DNA of 64,000 bases from an uncultured Caldimonas sp. GTDB taxonomy: Bacteria; Pseudomonadota; Gammaproteobacteria; Burkholderiales; Burkholderiaceae. The translations under genes and the position numbers were made by a program. The notes beneath the pieces were generated by a model, which worked only from the letters and a program-made list of their open reading frames with translations, ran no database searches and was not told the origin of the DNA. Of the stretch, positions 1-8,378 are shown piece after piece. The stretch covers positions 1 through 64,000 of the forward strand of contig NZ_CAMLJQ010000016.1 in NCBI RefSeq assembly GCF_946480305.1. The letters are read 5' to 3'. Positions within the stretch are counted from its first letter, which is position 1, and each line of letters opens with the position of its first letter.

Positions 1-1916
1 TCTACAACGACGCGGTCGCGATGACCGGCGGCCAACGGGTCGGAGAGCGCCCTGAAGGCCACTCGGTGCTGCAGATCATGCAGAGCCTGATCGCCGAGGG
101 CGTGACCAAGCTCGTGATCGTCTCCGACGACCCGGGCAAGTACAACGGCGTGTCCTTGCTGAGCGGCGTGACGGTGCACCACCGCGACGAGCTCGATCGC
201 ATTCAGCGCGAGTTCCGGGAGTTGAAGGGCACCACGGCCATCATCTATGACCAGACCTGCGCCACCGAGAAGCGTCGCCGCCGCAAGCGCGGCACGATGG
301 CGGACCCCGCCAAGCGCGTCGTCATCAACGAACTGGTGTGCGAAGGCTGCGGTGACTGCTCGGTGCAGAGCAACTGCCTGAGCGTGGAGCCGGTGGAAAC
401 CGAGTTCGGCCGCAAGCGCCGCATCAACCAGAGCACCTGCAACAAGGACTTCTCGTGCGTGAAGGGCTTCTGCCCGAGCTTCGTCACGGTGGAAGGCGGC
501 GAGCTGAAGTCGGCGAAGAAGGCCAAGACCGAGCGGCCCGATCCGTTCAAGCTGCCGGCGCTCCCCGAGCCTTCACTGCCGTTGGCCGAACAAGCCTACG
601 GCATCGTCGTGGCCGGCGTCGGTGGCACGGGTGTCATCACGATCGGCCAGTTGCTGGGCATGGCGGCGCACCTCGAAGGCAAGGGCATCGTGACGCAGGA
701 CGCTGCAGGCCTCGCGCAGAAGGGCGGCAGCACCTGGAGCCACATCCAGATCGCGAACCGCAGCGATGCGATCCACAGCACGCGCGTCGGCACCGCCGAG
801 GCCGACCTGATCATCGGCTGCGACCCCATCGTCGCGGCGAACAAGACGACGCTGTCGGCGATGGTCGAGGGCCGCACCCGCGTGGCGCTCAACTCGCATG
901 GCACACCGACGGCGGCGTTCGTCACCAACCCCGACTGGCAGTTCCCGGGCGGCAATTGCGAGAACGTGCTGGCCAAGACGGTGGGCGAGGCGAACCTGGG
1001 CCGCTTCGATGCGGAGCAGTTGTCGGTGCGCCTGCTCGGCGACTCGATCTATGCGAACCCGATGATGCTCGGCTACGCATGGCAGAAGGGCTGGGTGCCG
1101 TTGACGTATGCCTCGCTGATGCGCGCGATCGAGTTGAACGGCGTGCAGGTCGACAACAACAAGGCCGCCTTCGAGTGGGGCCGGCGCGTGGCGCACGATG
1201 CCGCGGCAGTCGAGTCGCTGGCTCAGCCGGCAGCGCAGGTGGTGCAGTTCGTTAAGAAGACGTCGCAGTCGCTCGACGACATCATCGCGAAGCGCGAAGA
1301 ATTCCTGACCGGCTACCAGAACGCGGACTACGCCCGGCAGTACCGCAGCTTCGTCGATCGTGTGCGCGCCGCCGAGGCGCCGCTCGGCTCGACCAAGTTG
1401 ACCGAGGCGGTGGCACGCTATCTGTTCAAACTGATGGCCTACAAGGACGAGTACGAGGTCGCACGCCTGCACACCGACAAGAGCTTCCTCGACAAGATCG
1501 GGCAGCAGTTCCAGGGCGACTACAAGCTGGTCTATCACCTGGCGCCACCGCTCACTGCCAAGCGCAACCACAAGGGCGAACTGGTGAAGCGGCCGTTCGG
1601 CCCGTGGATGCTGAAGGCCTTTGGTGTGCTCGCCAAGCTGAAGGGGCTGCGCGGCACGGCGTTCGACGTGTTCGGCTACACCGAGGAGCGCAAGACCGAA
1701 CGCGCGTTGATCGGTGAGTACAAGGACTCGATCGAAGAGCTGTTGGCCACGCTGGATGCCGAACGGTTGCCGCTGGCGGTTGACGTGGCTCGGATTCCCG
1801 AAGAGATCCGCGGTTATGGGCATGTGAAGGAACGGCACCTGAAGGGCGCGCGCGAGAAATGGGCGCGGTTGATGCAGGAGTGGCGCGCGTCGGTGCAGCA
1901 GCGTCGGGCGGCTTGA
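1..1916 (+). CDS. Indolepyruvate ferredoxin oxidoreductase, fused form, 3' part (5' end outside window)
   Basis: The reading frame is open from position 3, so the start lies upstream; about 637 residues are visible of a family that is usually near 1,150. The first residues (YNDAVAMTGGQ) are the end of the thiamine-diphosphate domain. A ferredoxin-like Fe-S segment follows (CEGCGDC near residue 110, then further Cys). Next is the gamma domain with a glycine-rich motif (GVGGTGVITIGQ near residue 205) and a long C-terminal tail typical of the fused proteobacterial enzyme. The family oxidatively decarboxylates arylpyruvates from aromatic amino acid breakdown to acyl-CoA, reducing ferredoxin. The stop is followed by a repeat-rich gap. 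Family call is firm; exact substrate is inferred. Confidence 0.93.
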   Translation, partial: YNDAVAMTGGQRVGERPEGHSVLQIMQSLIAEGVTKLVIVSDDPGKYNGVSLLSGVTVHHRDELDRIQREFRELKGTTAIIYDQTCATEKRRRRKRGTMADPAKRVVINELVCEGCGDCSVQSNCLSVEPVETEFGRKRRINQSTCNKDFSCVKGFCPSFVTVEGGELKSAKKAKTERPDPFKLPALPEPSLPLAEQAYGIVVAGVGGTGVITIGQLLGMAAHLEGKGIVTQDAAGLAQKGGSTWSHIQIANRSDAIHSTRVGTAEADLIIGCDPIVAANKTTLSAMVEGRTRVALNSHGTPTAAFVTNPDWQFPGGNCENVLAKTVGEANLGRFDAEQLSVRLLGDSIYANPMMLGYAWQKGWVPLTYASLMRAIELNGVQVDNNKAAFEWGRRVAHDAAAVESLAQPAAQVVQFVKKTSQSLDDIIAKREEFLTGYQNADYARQYRSFVDRVRAAEAPLGSTKLTEAVARYLFKLMAYKDEYEVARLHTDKSFLDKIGQQFQGDYKLVYHLAPPLTAKRNHKGELVKRPFGPWMLKAFGVLAKLKGLRGTAFDVFGYTEERKTERALIGEYKDSIEELLATLDAERLPLAVDVARIPEEIRGYGHVKERHLKGAREKWARLMQEWRASVQQRRAA

Positions 1917-2442
1917 GTTCTTCTGCTGGGTTCCTCTTGCCGAGATTGGCGCGGCTCTGGCATGGGCGGGTAGCCGGCAGCGCTTCGGTGTGGGCGCCCC
2001 CGGCTACCCGCCCATGCCTTCGCAACCAGCGCCGAGGCGTGCGGACAAGGGGATGGCGGCACACGTTTGCTGTTGAAGCGAAAGCTTTGCTCGCGCGCAA
2101 CAACATGCAGCACGCACATCGACCTCCAGAAGCTCGCTCGTTTCTGAGGCCACGCATACCTCGGCGGTGGCAGCGAAGGTGCGGGTGGGTCGCCGGCAGC
2201 GCGCCTATGCGAAGGCCGAAGCGCACAGGGCTTGCGGCCGGCGCGCCGCGTGCGCGCTTCGTCAACAAACTCGCGGCGGTTGTCTGAACGCAGCGGCTTC
2301 GGCCGCGGAGTGAGTTCTGCCGCGCGGCCGCAAGCCCGAGCACTGCAGGGCCCCCCACGCGAGCGGGGGCCGAGCATCGAAGCGCTGCCGGCGACCCACC
2401 CGCACCTGAGCCGCGCGCAAACTCACCAACCGGTGTGCAACC
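1917..2442. repeat. Intergenic gap with REP-like inverted repeats between convergent genes
   Basis: This 526-bp gap between convergent genes has no convincing gene. It carries copies of a related GC-rich element. One is a perfect 19-bp inverted repeat (1959-1977 with 2000-2018, left arm GGCATGGGCGGGTAGCCGG). A second is a perfect 25-bp inverted repeat (2178-2202 with 2382-2406), which encloses a 13-bp one (2228-2240 with 2325-2337). The elements share the core GCCGGCAGCGC, twice continuing as TTCG. No T-run follows the stems, so a classical rho-independent terminator is not shown. The arrangement suits REP/BIME-type extragenic palindromes that may end transcription from both sides. Confidence 0.7.
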
Positions 2443-3621
2443 TCACAACAACTCAACCGCCATCGCCGTCGCCTCCCCACCCCCGATGCACAAACTGGCC
2501 ACCCCCTTCTTCAACCCCCGTTGACGCAACGCCCCGAGCAGCGTGACCAGCACCCGCGCCCCAGAAGCACCGATCGGGTGACCCAACGCGCAAGCACCGC
2601 CATGCACGTTCATCACGTCATGCGCCAGCTTGAACTCCTGCATCACGGCCATCGTCACGGCAGCAAACGCTTCGTTGACCTCCCACAGATCGACGTCGCC
2701 CGCGTCCCAGCCGGTTTTCTTCAGCAGCTTCGAGATGGCGCCGACGGGTGCCGTAGTGAACCAGCGCGGCTCCTGCGCATGCACTGCATGGCCGCAGATG
2801 CGAGCCAAGGGCGGCACACCGAGGCGCGACGCGGTCGATTCGCGCATCAGCACCATCGCTGCCGCGCCGTCGCAGTTGCTGGACGAGCTGGCGGCCGTGA
2901 GCGCGCCATCCTTCTTGAAGGCCGGCTTCAGCGTGGGAATCTTGTCGGTCTTCACCTTGAACGGCCGCTCGTCACGCGCGACGACCTGCGGGCCGGTCGA
3001 TGCCGTCACCGCCACCGGGGCCAGCTCCCAATCGAAGCTGCCGTCCTCGTTGGCACGCCGTGAACGTTCTGCCGAAGCGACGGCGAACGCATCCATCGTC
3101 TCGCGGCTGAAGCCGTATTTCGCGGCGCATTCCTCGCCGAACAGGCCCATCGCCTTCCCCGGTTCATAGGCGTCTTCCAGCCCGTCGAGCGCCATGTGGT
3201 CGTACAGCGCCGAAGCGCCGAACTTGACGCCCTTGCGCACGAACGCGAGGTGGGGCGCGTTGCTCATGCTTTCCATGCCGCCCGCCACCAGCAGGTCGGC
3301 GCTGCCGGCGAGCAGCATGTCGTGCGCGAACATGGCCGAACGCATGCCGCCGCCGCACACCTTGTTCAACGTGACAGCGCCCACCGAGTCGGGCAGACCG
3401 GCACGTTTGGCCGCCTGGCGGGCAGGTGCCTGGCCCTGGCCCGCCATCAGCACGTTGCCCATCAGCACTTCGTCCACCGCGTCGCCCGGCACGCCTGCCC
3501 GTTCGATGGCGGCCTTGATGGCCACGGCTCCCAGCTCCCAGGCCTGCAGGCTGGCGAGATCGCCGAGCAGCCCGCCGATGGGCGTGCGGGCAGCAGACAC
3601 GATGACGACGTGATCGGACAT
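2443..3621 (-). CDS. Acetyl-CoA C-acyltransferase (thiolase)
   Basis: A 392-residue thiolase, the normal length for biosynthetic/degradative acetyl-CoA acetyltransferases. Visible catalytic elements are the nucleophilic Cys in NKVCGGGMRS (about residue 89), the GHPIGASGARV block carrying the active-site His (about 350), and the C-terminal CIGGGEATA with the second catalytic Cys. The start MSDHVVIVSAARTPIGG is preceded by AAGGAGA at good spacing, so a longer open frame upstream is rejected. It interconverts two acetyl-CoA and acetoacetyl-CoA or related acyl-CoAs; PhaA- or AtoB-like roles cannot be separated here. Divergent from a GlxA-type regulator 98 bp away, which might control it. Confidence 0.92.
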   Translation of the reverse strand: MSDHVVIVSAARTPIGGLLGDLASLQAWELGAVAIKAAIERAGVPGDAVDEVLMGNVLMAGQGQAPARQAAKRAGLPDSVGAVTLNKVCGGGMRSAMFAHDMLLAGSADLLVAGGMESMSNAPHLAFVRKGVKFGASALYDHMALDGLEDAYEPGKAMGLFGEECAAKYGFSRETMDAFAVASAERSRRANEDGSFDWELAPVAVTASTGPQVVARDERPFKVKTDKIPTLKPAFKKDGALTAASSSSNCDGAAAMVLMRESTASRLGVPPLARICGHAVHAQEPRWFTTAPVGAISKLLKKTGWDAGDVDLWEVNEAFAAVTMAVMQEFKLAHDVMNVHGGACALGHPIGASGARVLVTLLGALRQRGLKKGVASLCIGGGEATAMAVELL

Positions 3622-3719
3622 GACAGGTTCTCCTTCGGTTGACGGTCTTGCCGCCATTGGAGAACGGGCCGCGGTGGCATTACAGTGTCTCTTCTGACAT
3701 TTTTCAGGCCTTTTCAGCC

Positions 3720-4703
3720 ATGCAGGATTTTGTCGTGCTGTTGCTGCCCGGCGCGCATGCGACCAGCGTCGCGGCCACCCTGGACATGCTGTATGCCGCC
3801 CAGCAGATGGCACGCCGCATGAACGTGGCGGCCCCGCGCTGGACCGTGGTCGCCACATGCCCGGGCCATGTGCCGCTGAGCAACGGGCTCAGCGTGCAGG
3901 CCGAGCCGCTGCCGCAACGGCTGCCCTCCGGCAAGCCCACCTGGGTGGTGCCCGGCCTGGGCGTGACGAGTGCCAGGCGCGCGGCAGAGCTGCTCGCCGC
4001 GCCTGAAAACCAAGCGGCGCTGCAACTGCTGCAGCGCGCCGCTGCGCGGGGCAGCACGGTCGCCGCCTCGTGCTCCGCGGTGCTGGTGCTGGCCGGCGCC
4101 GGCCTGCTCGACGGGCGGCGCGCCACCATCTCGTGGTGGCTGGCTGCGCTGCTGCGCCGCATGGCGCCGGCCTGCCGTGTGGACGAAACGCGCATGGTCA
4201 TCGAGGACGGGCCGGTGGTGACTGCGGGCGCGGCATTTGCGCAGATCGACCTGATGCTGTGGCTGCTGCGGCGGCAGTTCGGGCAGGCCTTGAGCGAAGC
4301 CGTCGCACGCGTGCTGCTGGTGGACGGCCGGCAGCTGCAAAGTCCCTACATCGACCCGTCGATGGTCAACGCCGGTCATGACCTGCTGATGCGCATCGAA
4401 GCCCAGGTGCGCGCAACCTTGCCGCAAGCGCCCTCCGTCGAGGCCCTGGCGGATGCGCTGGCGATGTCACCGCGTACGCTGGCCCGGCACGTGCGCACGG
4501 CGAGCGGGCGCTCGCCACTGGCGCTGATCCAGTCGGTGCGGCTGGCTTGCGCGCGCGACCTCCTGGAAGGGGGCCGGCTGTCAGTGGAAGAGGTGGCGCA
4601 TCGCGTCGGCTACCAGGACGCGACCGCGCTGAGGCGCTTGATGAAAAAGTCTTTCGGGGCGACGCCGCGGCAGATGCGAGCAGGCTCGCCGGCGTCGTGT
4701 TAA
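3720..4703 (+). CDS. GlxA-family transcriptional regulator (DJ-1/PfpI + AraC HTH)
   Basis: A 327-residue regulator. Residues 1-190 form a DJ-1/PfpI-like domain (MQDFVVLLLPGAHATSVAAT; nucleophile-elbow-like STVAASCSAVLVLAGAGLL). The C-terminal 100 residues are an AraC-type double HTH (ALADALAMSPRTLARHV, then VEEVAHRVGYQDATALRRL). The start at MQDFV fits family length; the upstream in-frame codons have no family match. It is divergent from the thiolase gene, suggesting local regulation, but the ligand is unknown. GlxA-like proteins often control amino-acid, carnitine or glycine-betaine catabolism. Confidence 0.88.
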   Translation: MQDFVVLLLPGAHATSVAATLDMLYAAQQMARRMNVAAPRWTVVATCPGHVPLSNGLSVQAEPLPQRLPSGKPTWVVPGLGVTSARRAAELLAAPENQAALQLLQRAAARGSTVAASCSAVLVLAGAGLLDGRRATISWWLAALLRRMAPACRVDETRMVIEDGPVVTAGAAFAQIDLMLWLLRRQFGQALSEAVARVLLVDGRQLQSPYIDPSMVNAGHDLLMRIEAQVRATLPQAPSVEALADALAMSPRTLARHVRTASGRSPLALIQSVRLACARDLLEGGRLSVEEVAHRVGYQDATALRRLMKKSFGATPRQMRAGSPASC

Positions 4704-4709
4704 CAGGCC

Positions 4710-5549
4710 CTAGAACGGTGATGAGGACGCGTCCGGTTCGCCCTGCAGGGCGAGTCGCTCCTGCAACGCAGCCACCTGCTTGCGCAGCATCTCGTTCTCG
4801 GCGGTGAGCACCGCCACGCGCTGCCGCAGCGCATCGACGGATTCTTCCGGCGCCTTCGCTTCTTCGGCCGGGGTCGCTTCTTCGCTTCGCGTCTTGCGCT
4901 TGGCTTCGCGCGCCCGCTTGGCGGCCTGCTTCAGTTCGTCCTTGCCGGCCGTCGCGGCGGCCACCTGCTCCTCGGCGGGCAGGCTGGCCACGGCGGCAGC
5001 GGCGTTGATCGAGATGACACCCGACTTCACCGCGGCCACCACCTCGGGTGCCGCCTGCTTCTGGATCTTCTCGATCATCACGATCTGGTTGCTGCTGACG
5101 CGCGCGGCCTTTGCCACGGCTTCGCGCGTGTCCAGCGGCGCAGGTGCCGGCACGGGCGCTTGCGCTTCATTCGCCGCCTCGGCTGCAGGCGCATCCGGGC
5201 TCTGCGCCGCGACCGGTTCGACCCGGCGCTTGGCGACGATCTCGCGCTTGCGCAGCGCCAGCACGCCGCGTTGAAAGTCGGAGATGCTGCGGCGGCCCAG
5301 ATGCTGGTCGATCATCCACAGGTGCACGTCCTCGATCGACTGGAAGCGCGTGTTCTGCACCGTCTGGAACGGCAGGCCGTGCTTGCGGCAGATGCCGTAG
5401 CGGTTGTGGCCGTCCACCAGCACGTTGCCCCACAGCACCAGCGCATCGCGGCAGCCTTCGGCAAGGATGCTGCGCTCCAGGGCCTCGTATTCGTCGGGCG
5501 TCAACGGGTCGATGTAGGCCTTCAGTTCTTCGTTGACGACGATGTCCAT
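4710..5549 (-). CDS. ParB N-terminal (ParB/sulfiredoxin fold) domain protein
   Basis: About 279 residues. The N-terminal 100 residues look like a ParB/RepB nuclease-type domain (IDPLTPDEYEALERSILAEG, then LVDGHNRYGICRKHGLPF). A helical central region and an Ala/Lys/Glu-rich linker follow, and the C-terminus is a predicted coiled coil (LRQRVAVLTAENEMLRKQVAAL). No parA or plasmid replication gene is nearby, so this is more likely a stray ParB-like chromosomal protein than a partition system. The start was taken at ATG (MDIVVNEE); a TTG 12 bp upstream is possible. It ends only 6 bp from the convergent GlxA-type gene. Confidence 0.75.
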   Translation of the reverse strand: MDIVVNEELKAYIDPLTPDEYEALERSILAEGCRDALVLWGNVLVDGHNRYGICRKHGLPFQTVQNTRFQSIEDVHLWMIDQHLGRRSISDFQRGVLALRKREIVAKRRVEPVAAQSPDAPAAEAANEAQAPVPAPAPLDTREAVAKAARVSSNQIVMIEKIQKQAAPEVVAAVKSGVISINAAAAVASLPAEEQVAAATAGKDELKQAAKRAREAKRKTRSEEATPAEEAKAPEESVDALRQRVAVLTAENEMLRKQVAALQERLALQGEPDASSSPF

Positions 5550-5606
5550 GGGGTACGGCAAGCAGGCGGTGACAAAGGGGGCGCATTGTAGACAGCGCGG
5601 CCGTGC

Positions 5607-6542
5607 TCAGCGCTTGCGGTGTGTCGTGGCAGGCGGGCTCTCGTGAGCCTGAAGCGCTGCGCGGGTCGCCTCGGCCTGCTCGAGCAGCCAGTCGCGCAAC
5701 ACGACCGCCGCTGGCGAGATGCGGCGCACCGCAGCTGCGGGCCAGACGACGTAGGCAGCCTCTCCCGCGTCGATGTGCGACTCGACCACGCGCTGCAATG
5801 TCCCCTCCGCGAGTTCACGCTGCGCGAATGCCAGCGGCGCCAAGGCCACCCCCTGCCCTTGCACGGCCGCTTCCAGCGCCATCATCGTGTGACTGAAGTA
5901 CAGCCCACGCGACAGGTCCACACCGTCGACGCCCAATGCCGCGAACCAGTCGGGCCAGCGGTCGTTGCCCACCTCGTGCAGCAACCGGGCCTTGCGCCAG
6001 TCGATCGCGCCACGCGCGCTGCGCAGGCCGCGCACGCAATCCGGGCTGGCCAACGCATACAGGTCGCCAGCGAACAGCAGCGCCGACTCGGTTCCGCGAT
6101 AACGTCCTGACCCGAGGCGCAGCGCCAGGTCGAACGGCCCTTTCGACAGATCGACGAGCGCGTGGTTCGCATCGATACGTACTTCGACATCGGCATGCTG
6201 GCGCATGAAGGCCGGCAACCGGGGCAACAGCCAGCGGGCCGCGAACGACTGCGCCACCGTCACGTTCACGGTCTTGCGCCCCGGCCGCAACCTTTCCGCG
6301 GCCAGTGCAATTGCCTCCAGGTGTCGAGAGACGTCGCCATGCCAGTCGCGGCCGGCCTCCGTGAGCGCGACTCCACGCCCTTCGCGCCGGGTGAGCGCGA
6401 CGCCGAGATGTGCTTCGAGCACCCGCAGCTGCTGGCTCACCGCGGCGGGCGTGACGGACAGCGCTTCGGCAGCGGCGCGCACGGAGCCGAGGCGCGCGAC
6501 CGCATCGAAGGCACGAACGGCGTTGAGGGGCGGCAGTTGCAT
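5607..6542 (-). CDS. LysR-family transcriptional regulator, GcvA-like
   Basis: A 311-residue LysR regulator. The N-terminal winged HTH is clear (LNAVRAFDAVARLGSVRAAAEALSV, then TPAAVSQQLRVLE), followed by the two-lobed effector domain beginning at about residue 92 (VTVAQSFAARWLLPRL, a phrase typical of GcvA-like members). The ligand is unknown. It is divergently arranged with a DUF1127 gene, and the shared 108-bp region contains a dyad TTCAG-N5-CTGAA (6633-6647) that fits a LysR-type T-N11-A box. The C-terminus overlaps nothing. Confidence 0.9.
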   Translation of the reverse strand: MQLPPLNAVRAFDAVARLGSVRAAAEALSVTPAAVSQQLRVLEAHLGVALTRREGRGVALTEAGRDWHGDVSRHLEAIALAAERLRPGRKTVNVTVAQSFAARWLLPRLPAFMRQHADVEVRIDANHALVDLSKGPFDLALRLGSGRYRGTESALLFAGDLYALASPDCVRGLRSARGAIDWRKARLLHEVGNDRWPDWFAALGVDGVDLSRGLYFSHTMMALEAAVQGQGVALAPLAFAQRELAEGTLQRVVESHIDAGEAAYVVWPAAAVRRISPAAVVLRDWLLEQAEATRAALQAHESPPATTHRKR

Positions 6543-6632
6543 CGGTCTTTCCGTTCAGTTTTTCTAACGTATCTGCACGAAATCCATTGCTCGTCCAGCT
6601 CGTTCCTGGCCCGTATTCTCGGTCTATCTCCA

Positions 6633-6647
6633 TTCAGATCAGCTGAA
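6633..6647. promoter_or_regulatory. Possible LysR-type operator (interrupted dyad)
   Basis: The sequence TTCAGATCAGCTGAA is an interrupted palindrome containing a T-N11-A core, the classic LysR-type recognition pattern. It lies in the divergent region between the GcvA-like regulator and the DUF1127 gene, only 3 bp before the latter's ATG. Binding is an inference; a short dyad could occur by chance. Confidence 0.3.
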
Positions 6648-6650
6648 CAG

Positions 6651-6866
6651 ATGAAAACGGCCACCCGACTGCTCTCGGCCTGGACACGCTGGCGCACGCA
6701 GCGCCGACTGACGCGCGATGTCGAGCGGTTGTCGCATCTGGACAAGCGAATGCTCGACGACGTCGGCTTGCCGCGCTGCGTGGCGCTGCGCGCCGACGAT
6801 TGCCGGCTTCAGCGCGAACGCCGCAATACGGCCTTGCTCGACGCAGGAGGCGTGCTGCCGTGGTGA
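6651..6866 (+). CDS. DUF1127-type small protein
   Basis: A 71-residue basic protein. The central part (RRLTRDVERLSHLDKRMLDDVGLPR) matches the DUF1127 signature, in which a helix ends in LxDIGL/LxDVGL. Family members are short Arg-rich proteins, some reported to bind RNA and influence phosphate or carbon metabolism. The ATG at 6651 is chosen because it begins a family-length protein. It is divergent from the GcvA-like regulator. Exact role unknown. Confidence 0.8.
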   Translation: MKTATRLLSAWTRWRTQRRLTRDVERLSHLDKRMLDDVGLPRCVALRADDCRLQRERRNTALLDAGGVLPW

Positions 6867-6939
6867 GCTGCCACGAGCGAGTCCGCACCTGTCCACTCGC
6901 CCCACCTGCTCGAGCAGCCTGGACCCACCCAGCCATCGC

Positions 6940-7077
6940 CTGACTGCGCTGTACGGCGATCGCGATGTCGACTTGCAGATTGCCGCCGTGCCGGAGCCCG
7001 AAACCTATGCGTCGATGGCCCTGGGGCTAGCGATGCTGTGGGGCATCGGCCGGCGCAAGCGCGCCGCCGCTGTTTGA
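6940..7077 (+). pseudogene. Remnant of a PEP-CTERM exosortase-sorted protein (C-terminal tail only)
   Basis: This frame ends with a textbook PEP-CTERM sorting tail: VPEPETYASMALG, a short hydrophobic stretch (LAMLWGIG) and a basic end (RRKRAAAV), with the stop at 7075-7077. No ATG or ribosome-binding site lies in frame before it and the residues upstream look non-coding, so it is read as the decayed 3' end of a secreted PEP-CTERM protein. It implies that the lineage has or had an exosortase (EpsH/XrtA) system. A short leaderless gene cannot be fully excluded. Confidence 0.65.
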
Positions 7078-7677
7078 CCGCATGCCGTGCAGAGGGCCAT
7101 CCGCCGCGCGGTTGGCCTGCGACACCCACCAGTCGTGCAGGCGTTTGGCCGCCGCCTCCACACAGCCCTCGTTGCGGATGACCAGGGCCGCCGGCAGGTG
7201 ACCGGCGAGTTCGGTCGCGCGACGCAGGCGCTGTTCAATCTGCCCGGGGGCCTCTCGGCCGCGAGCGGCGAGCCTGGCGGCAAGAACCCCGGCATCGGCC
7301 GTCACCAGCACCACCTGCGCCAGCGGCGCCACGCACAGCAGCGCCGGCAGGTGCCCCCGCGACCCGTTGACCACCTGCCAGTTTCCGCGTGCCAGTGCCG
7401 CCAGGTGGTGGTGGCGCACGCCGTAACGCAGGCCGTTGGCCCGCCAGTGCAAGGCGAACGCCCCCTCGGCCAACAGCTGCGACATCTGCGCATCGCTCAC
7501 CGCCTCATGCTGCTCGGCTGCACTGCCGGGCGCTGCCGGCCGCGTGATCGTGCGGCGAGCGAGTTGCACCGGCGAGGGGTCCGGCAGCATCGCGAGCCAG
7601 TGCCGCAGCAGCGTGTCCTTGCCGGCCCCGGACGGCCCCACCACATAGATCAGCCGGCGGCCACCGTCGGCAAGCAT
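7027..7677 (-). CDS. phnN: Ribose 1,5-bisphosphate phosphokinase PhnN
   Basis: A 216-residue P-loop kinase (guanylate-kinase fold) with Walker A GPSGAGKDTLL near residue 15. PhnN phosphorylates ribose 1,5-bisphosphate to PRPP, the last step in salvaging the sugar released by the C-P lyase route. It starts 5 bp after the stop of the DUF1045 gene and so belongs to the leftward phnF-DUF1045-phnN unit. Its 3' end runs antisense across the PEP-CTERM remnant. The start ATG (MLADGGRRLIYVVGPSG) gives normal family length. Confidence 0.92.
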   Translation of the reverse strand: MLADGGRRLIYVVGPSGAGKDTLLRHWLAMLPDPSPVQLARRTITRPAAPGSAAEQHEAVSDAQMSQLLAEGAFALHWRANGLRYGVRHHHLAALARGNWQVVNGSRGHLPALLCVAPLAQVVLVTADAGVLAARLAARGREAPGQIEQRLRRATELAGHLPAALVIRNEGCVEAAAKRLHDWWVSQANRAADGPLHGMRSNSGGALAPADAPQHR

Positions 7678-7682
7678 CGTGC

Positions 7683-8375
7683 TCAACCTTTCAGCCCGAA
7701 GCGATGTGCCAGCACGAAAGGCTTCCCCTTTTCTGGCTCGATGTACACACACACGCTCTCGCACGCCAATGGCACCGTCAGCGCCGCCTCGAAGTGCCGA
7801 CGCGCCTGTTCGGCGATGGCCTCCCGCGTCGCGTGCTGCGGCGCAGGCAGCTTGTCGGTCAACGTCATGTGGAACCGCCATTCGTCCATCACGTAGGGGT
7901 AGCCGTAGCGGTCCAGCCACTCGCGCTGCGCGTCGGACAGCTGCAGCGCCGACCGGCGTGCCCGCTCGGCGTCGTCCGGCGGCGCGCGGAACAGATCCAG
8001 CTTGTCGACACACTCGTCGGCAAGCCGGTGCAATGCATGCCCGCGCGGCAGATCAGGCGTGGGGCGCAGCGCCAGGAAGTCGCCCAGCCAATCGACCCGC
8101 AATGGCGGCATCGGGAAAGCCGGTGTGTGAGACGCAAGATGTGCCACCGCGCCGAGCAGCGCGGTCTCCGACCACGGCTCGCGCAGGCGGAAGGGCGGCT
8201 TCAGCGTCGCGTGGAAGCCGTAGCGTCGCGGCTCGGCCGTGTGCGCGCGTGGCGGCGCGTGAGCCAGCTCACCCATTTGCGTCGGGTCGCGTTGCAGCCA
8301 TTGGCAGCCTGCCGCCCACAGCGGATGGTCGACCGGCGGTGCGTAGTAGATCGCGTAGCGGTAGGGCGCCGGCAT
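7683..8375 (-). CDS. DUF1045 phosphonate-metabolism protein (2H phosphoesterase fold)
   Basis: A 230-residue protein of the DUF1045 family, repeatedly found in phosphonate operons. Two H-x-T motifs are visible (FHATLKPPF near residue 55 and FHMTLTDK near 170), the hallmark of 2H phosphoesterases that act on 2',3'- or 1,2-cyclic phosphates. In this setting it plausibly acts on a cyclic ribose phosphate intermediate beside PhnM/PhnN, or replaces a missing PhnP (no metallo-beta-lactamase phnP is seen here). The substrate is inferred. It lies 3 bp downstream of phnF and just upstream of phnN. Confidence 0.85.
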   Translation of the reverse strand: MPAPYRYAIYYAPPVDHPLWAAGCQWLQRDPTQMGELAHAPPRAHTAEPRRYGFHATLKPPFRLREPWSETALLGAVAHLASHTPAFPMPPLRVDWLGDFLALRPTPDLPRGHALHRLADECVDKLDLFRAPPDDAERARRSALQLSDAQREWLDRYGYPYVMDEWRFHMTLTDKLPAPQHATREAIAEQARRHFEAALTVPLACESVCVYIEPEKGKPFVLAHRFGLKG

Positions 8376-8378
8376 CGA

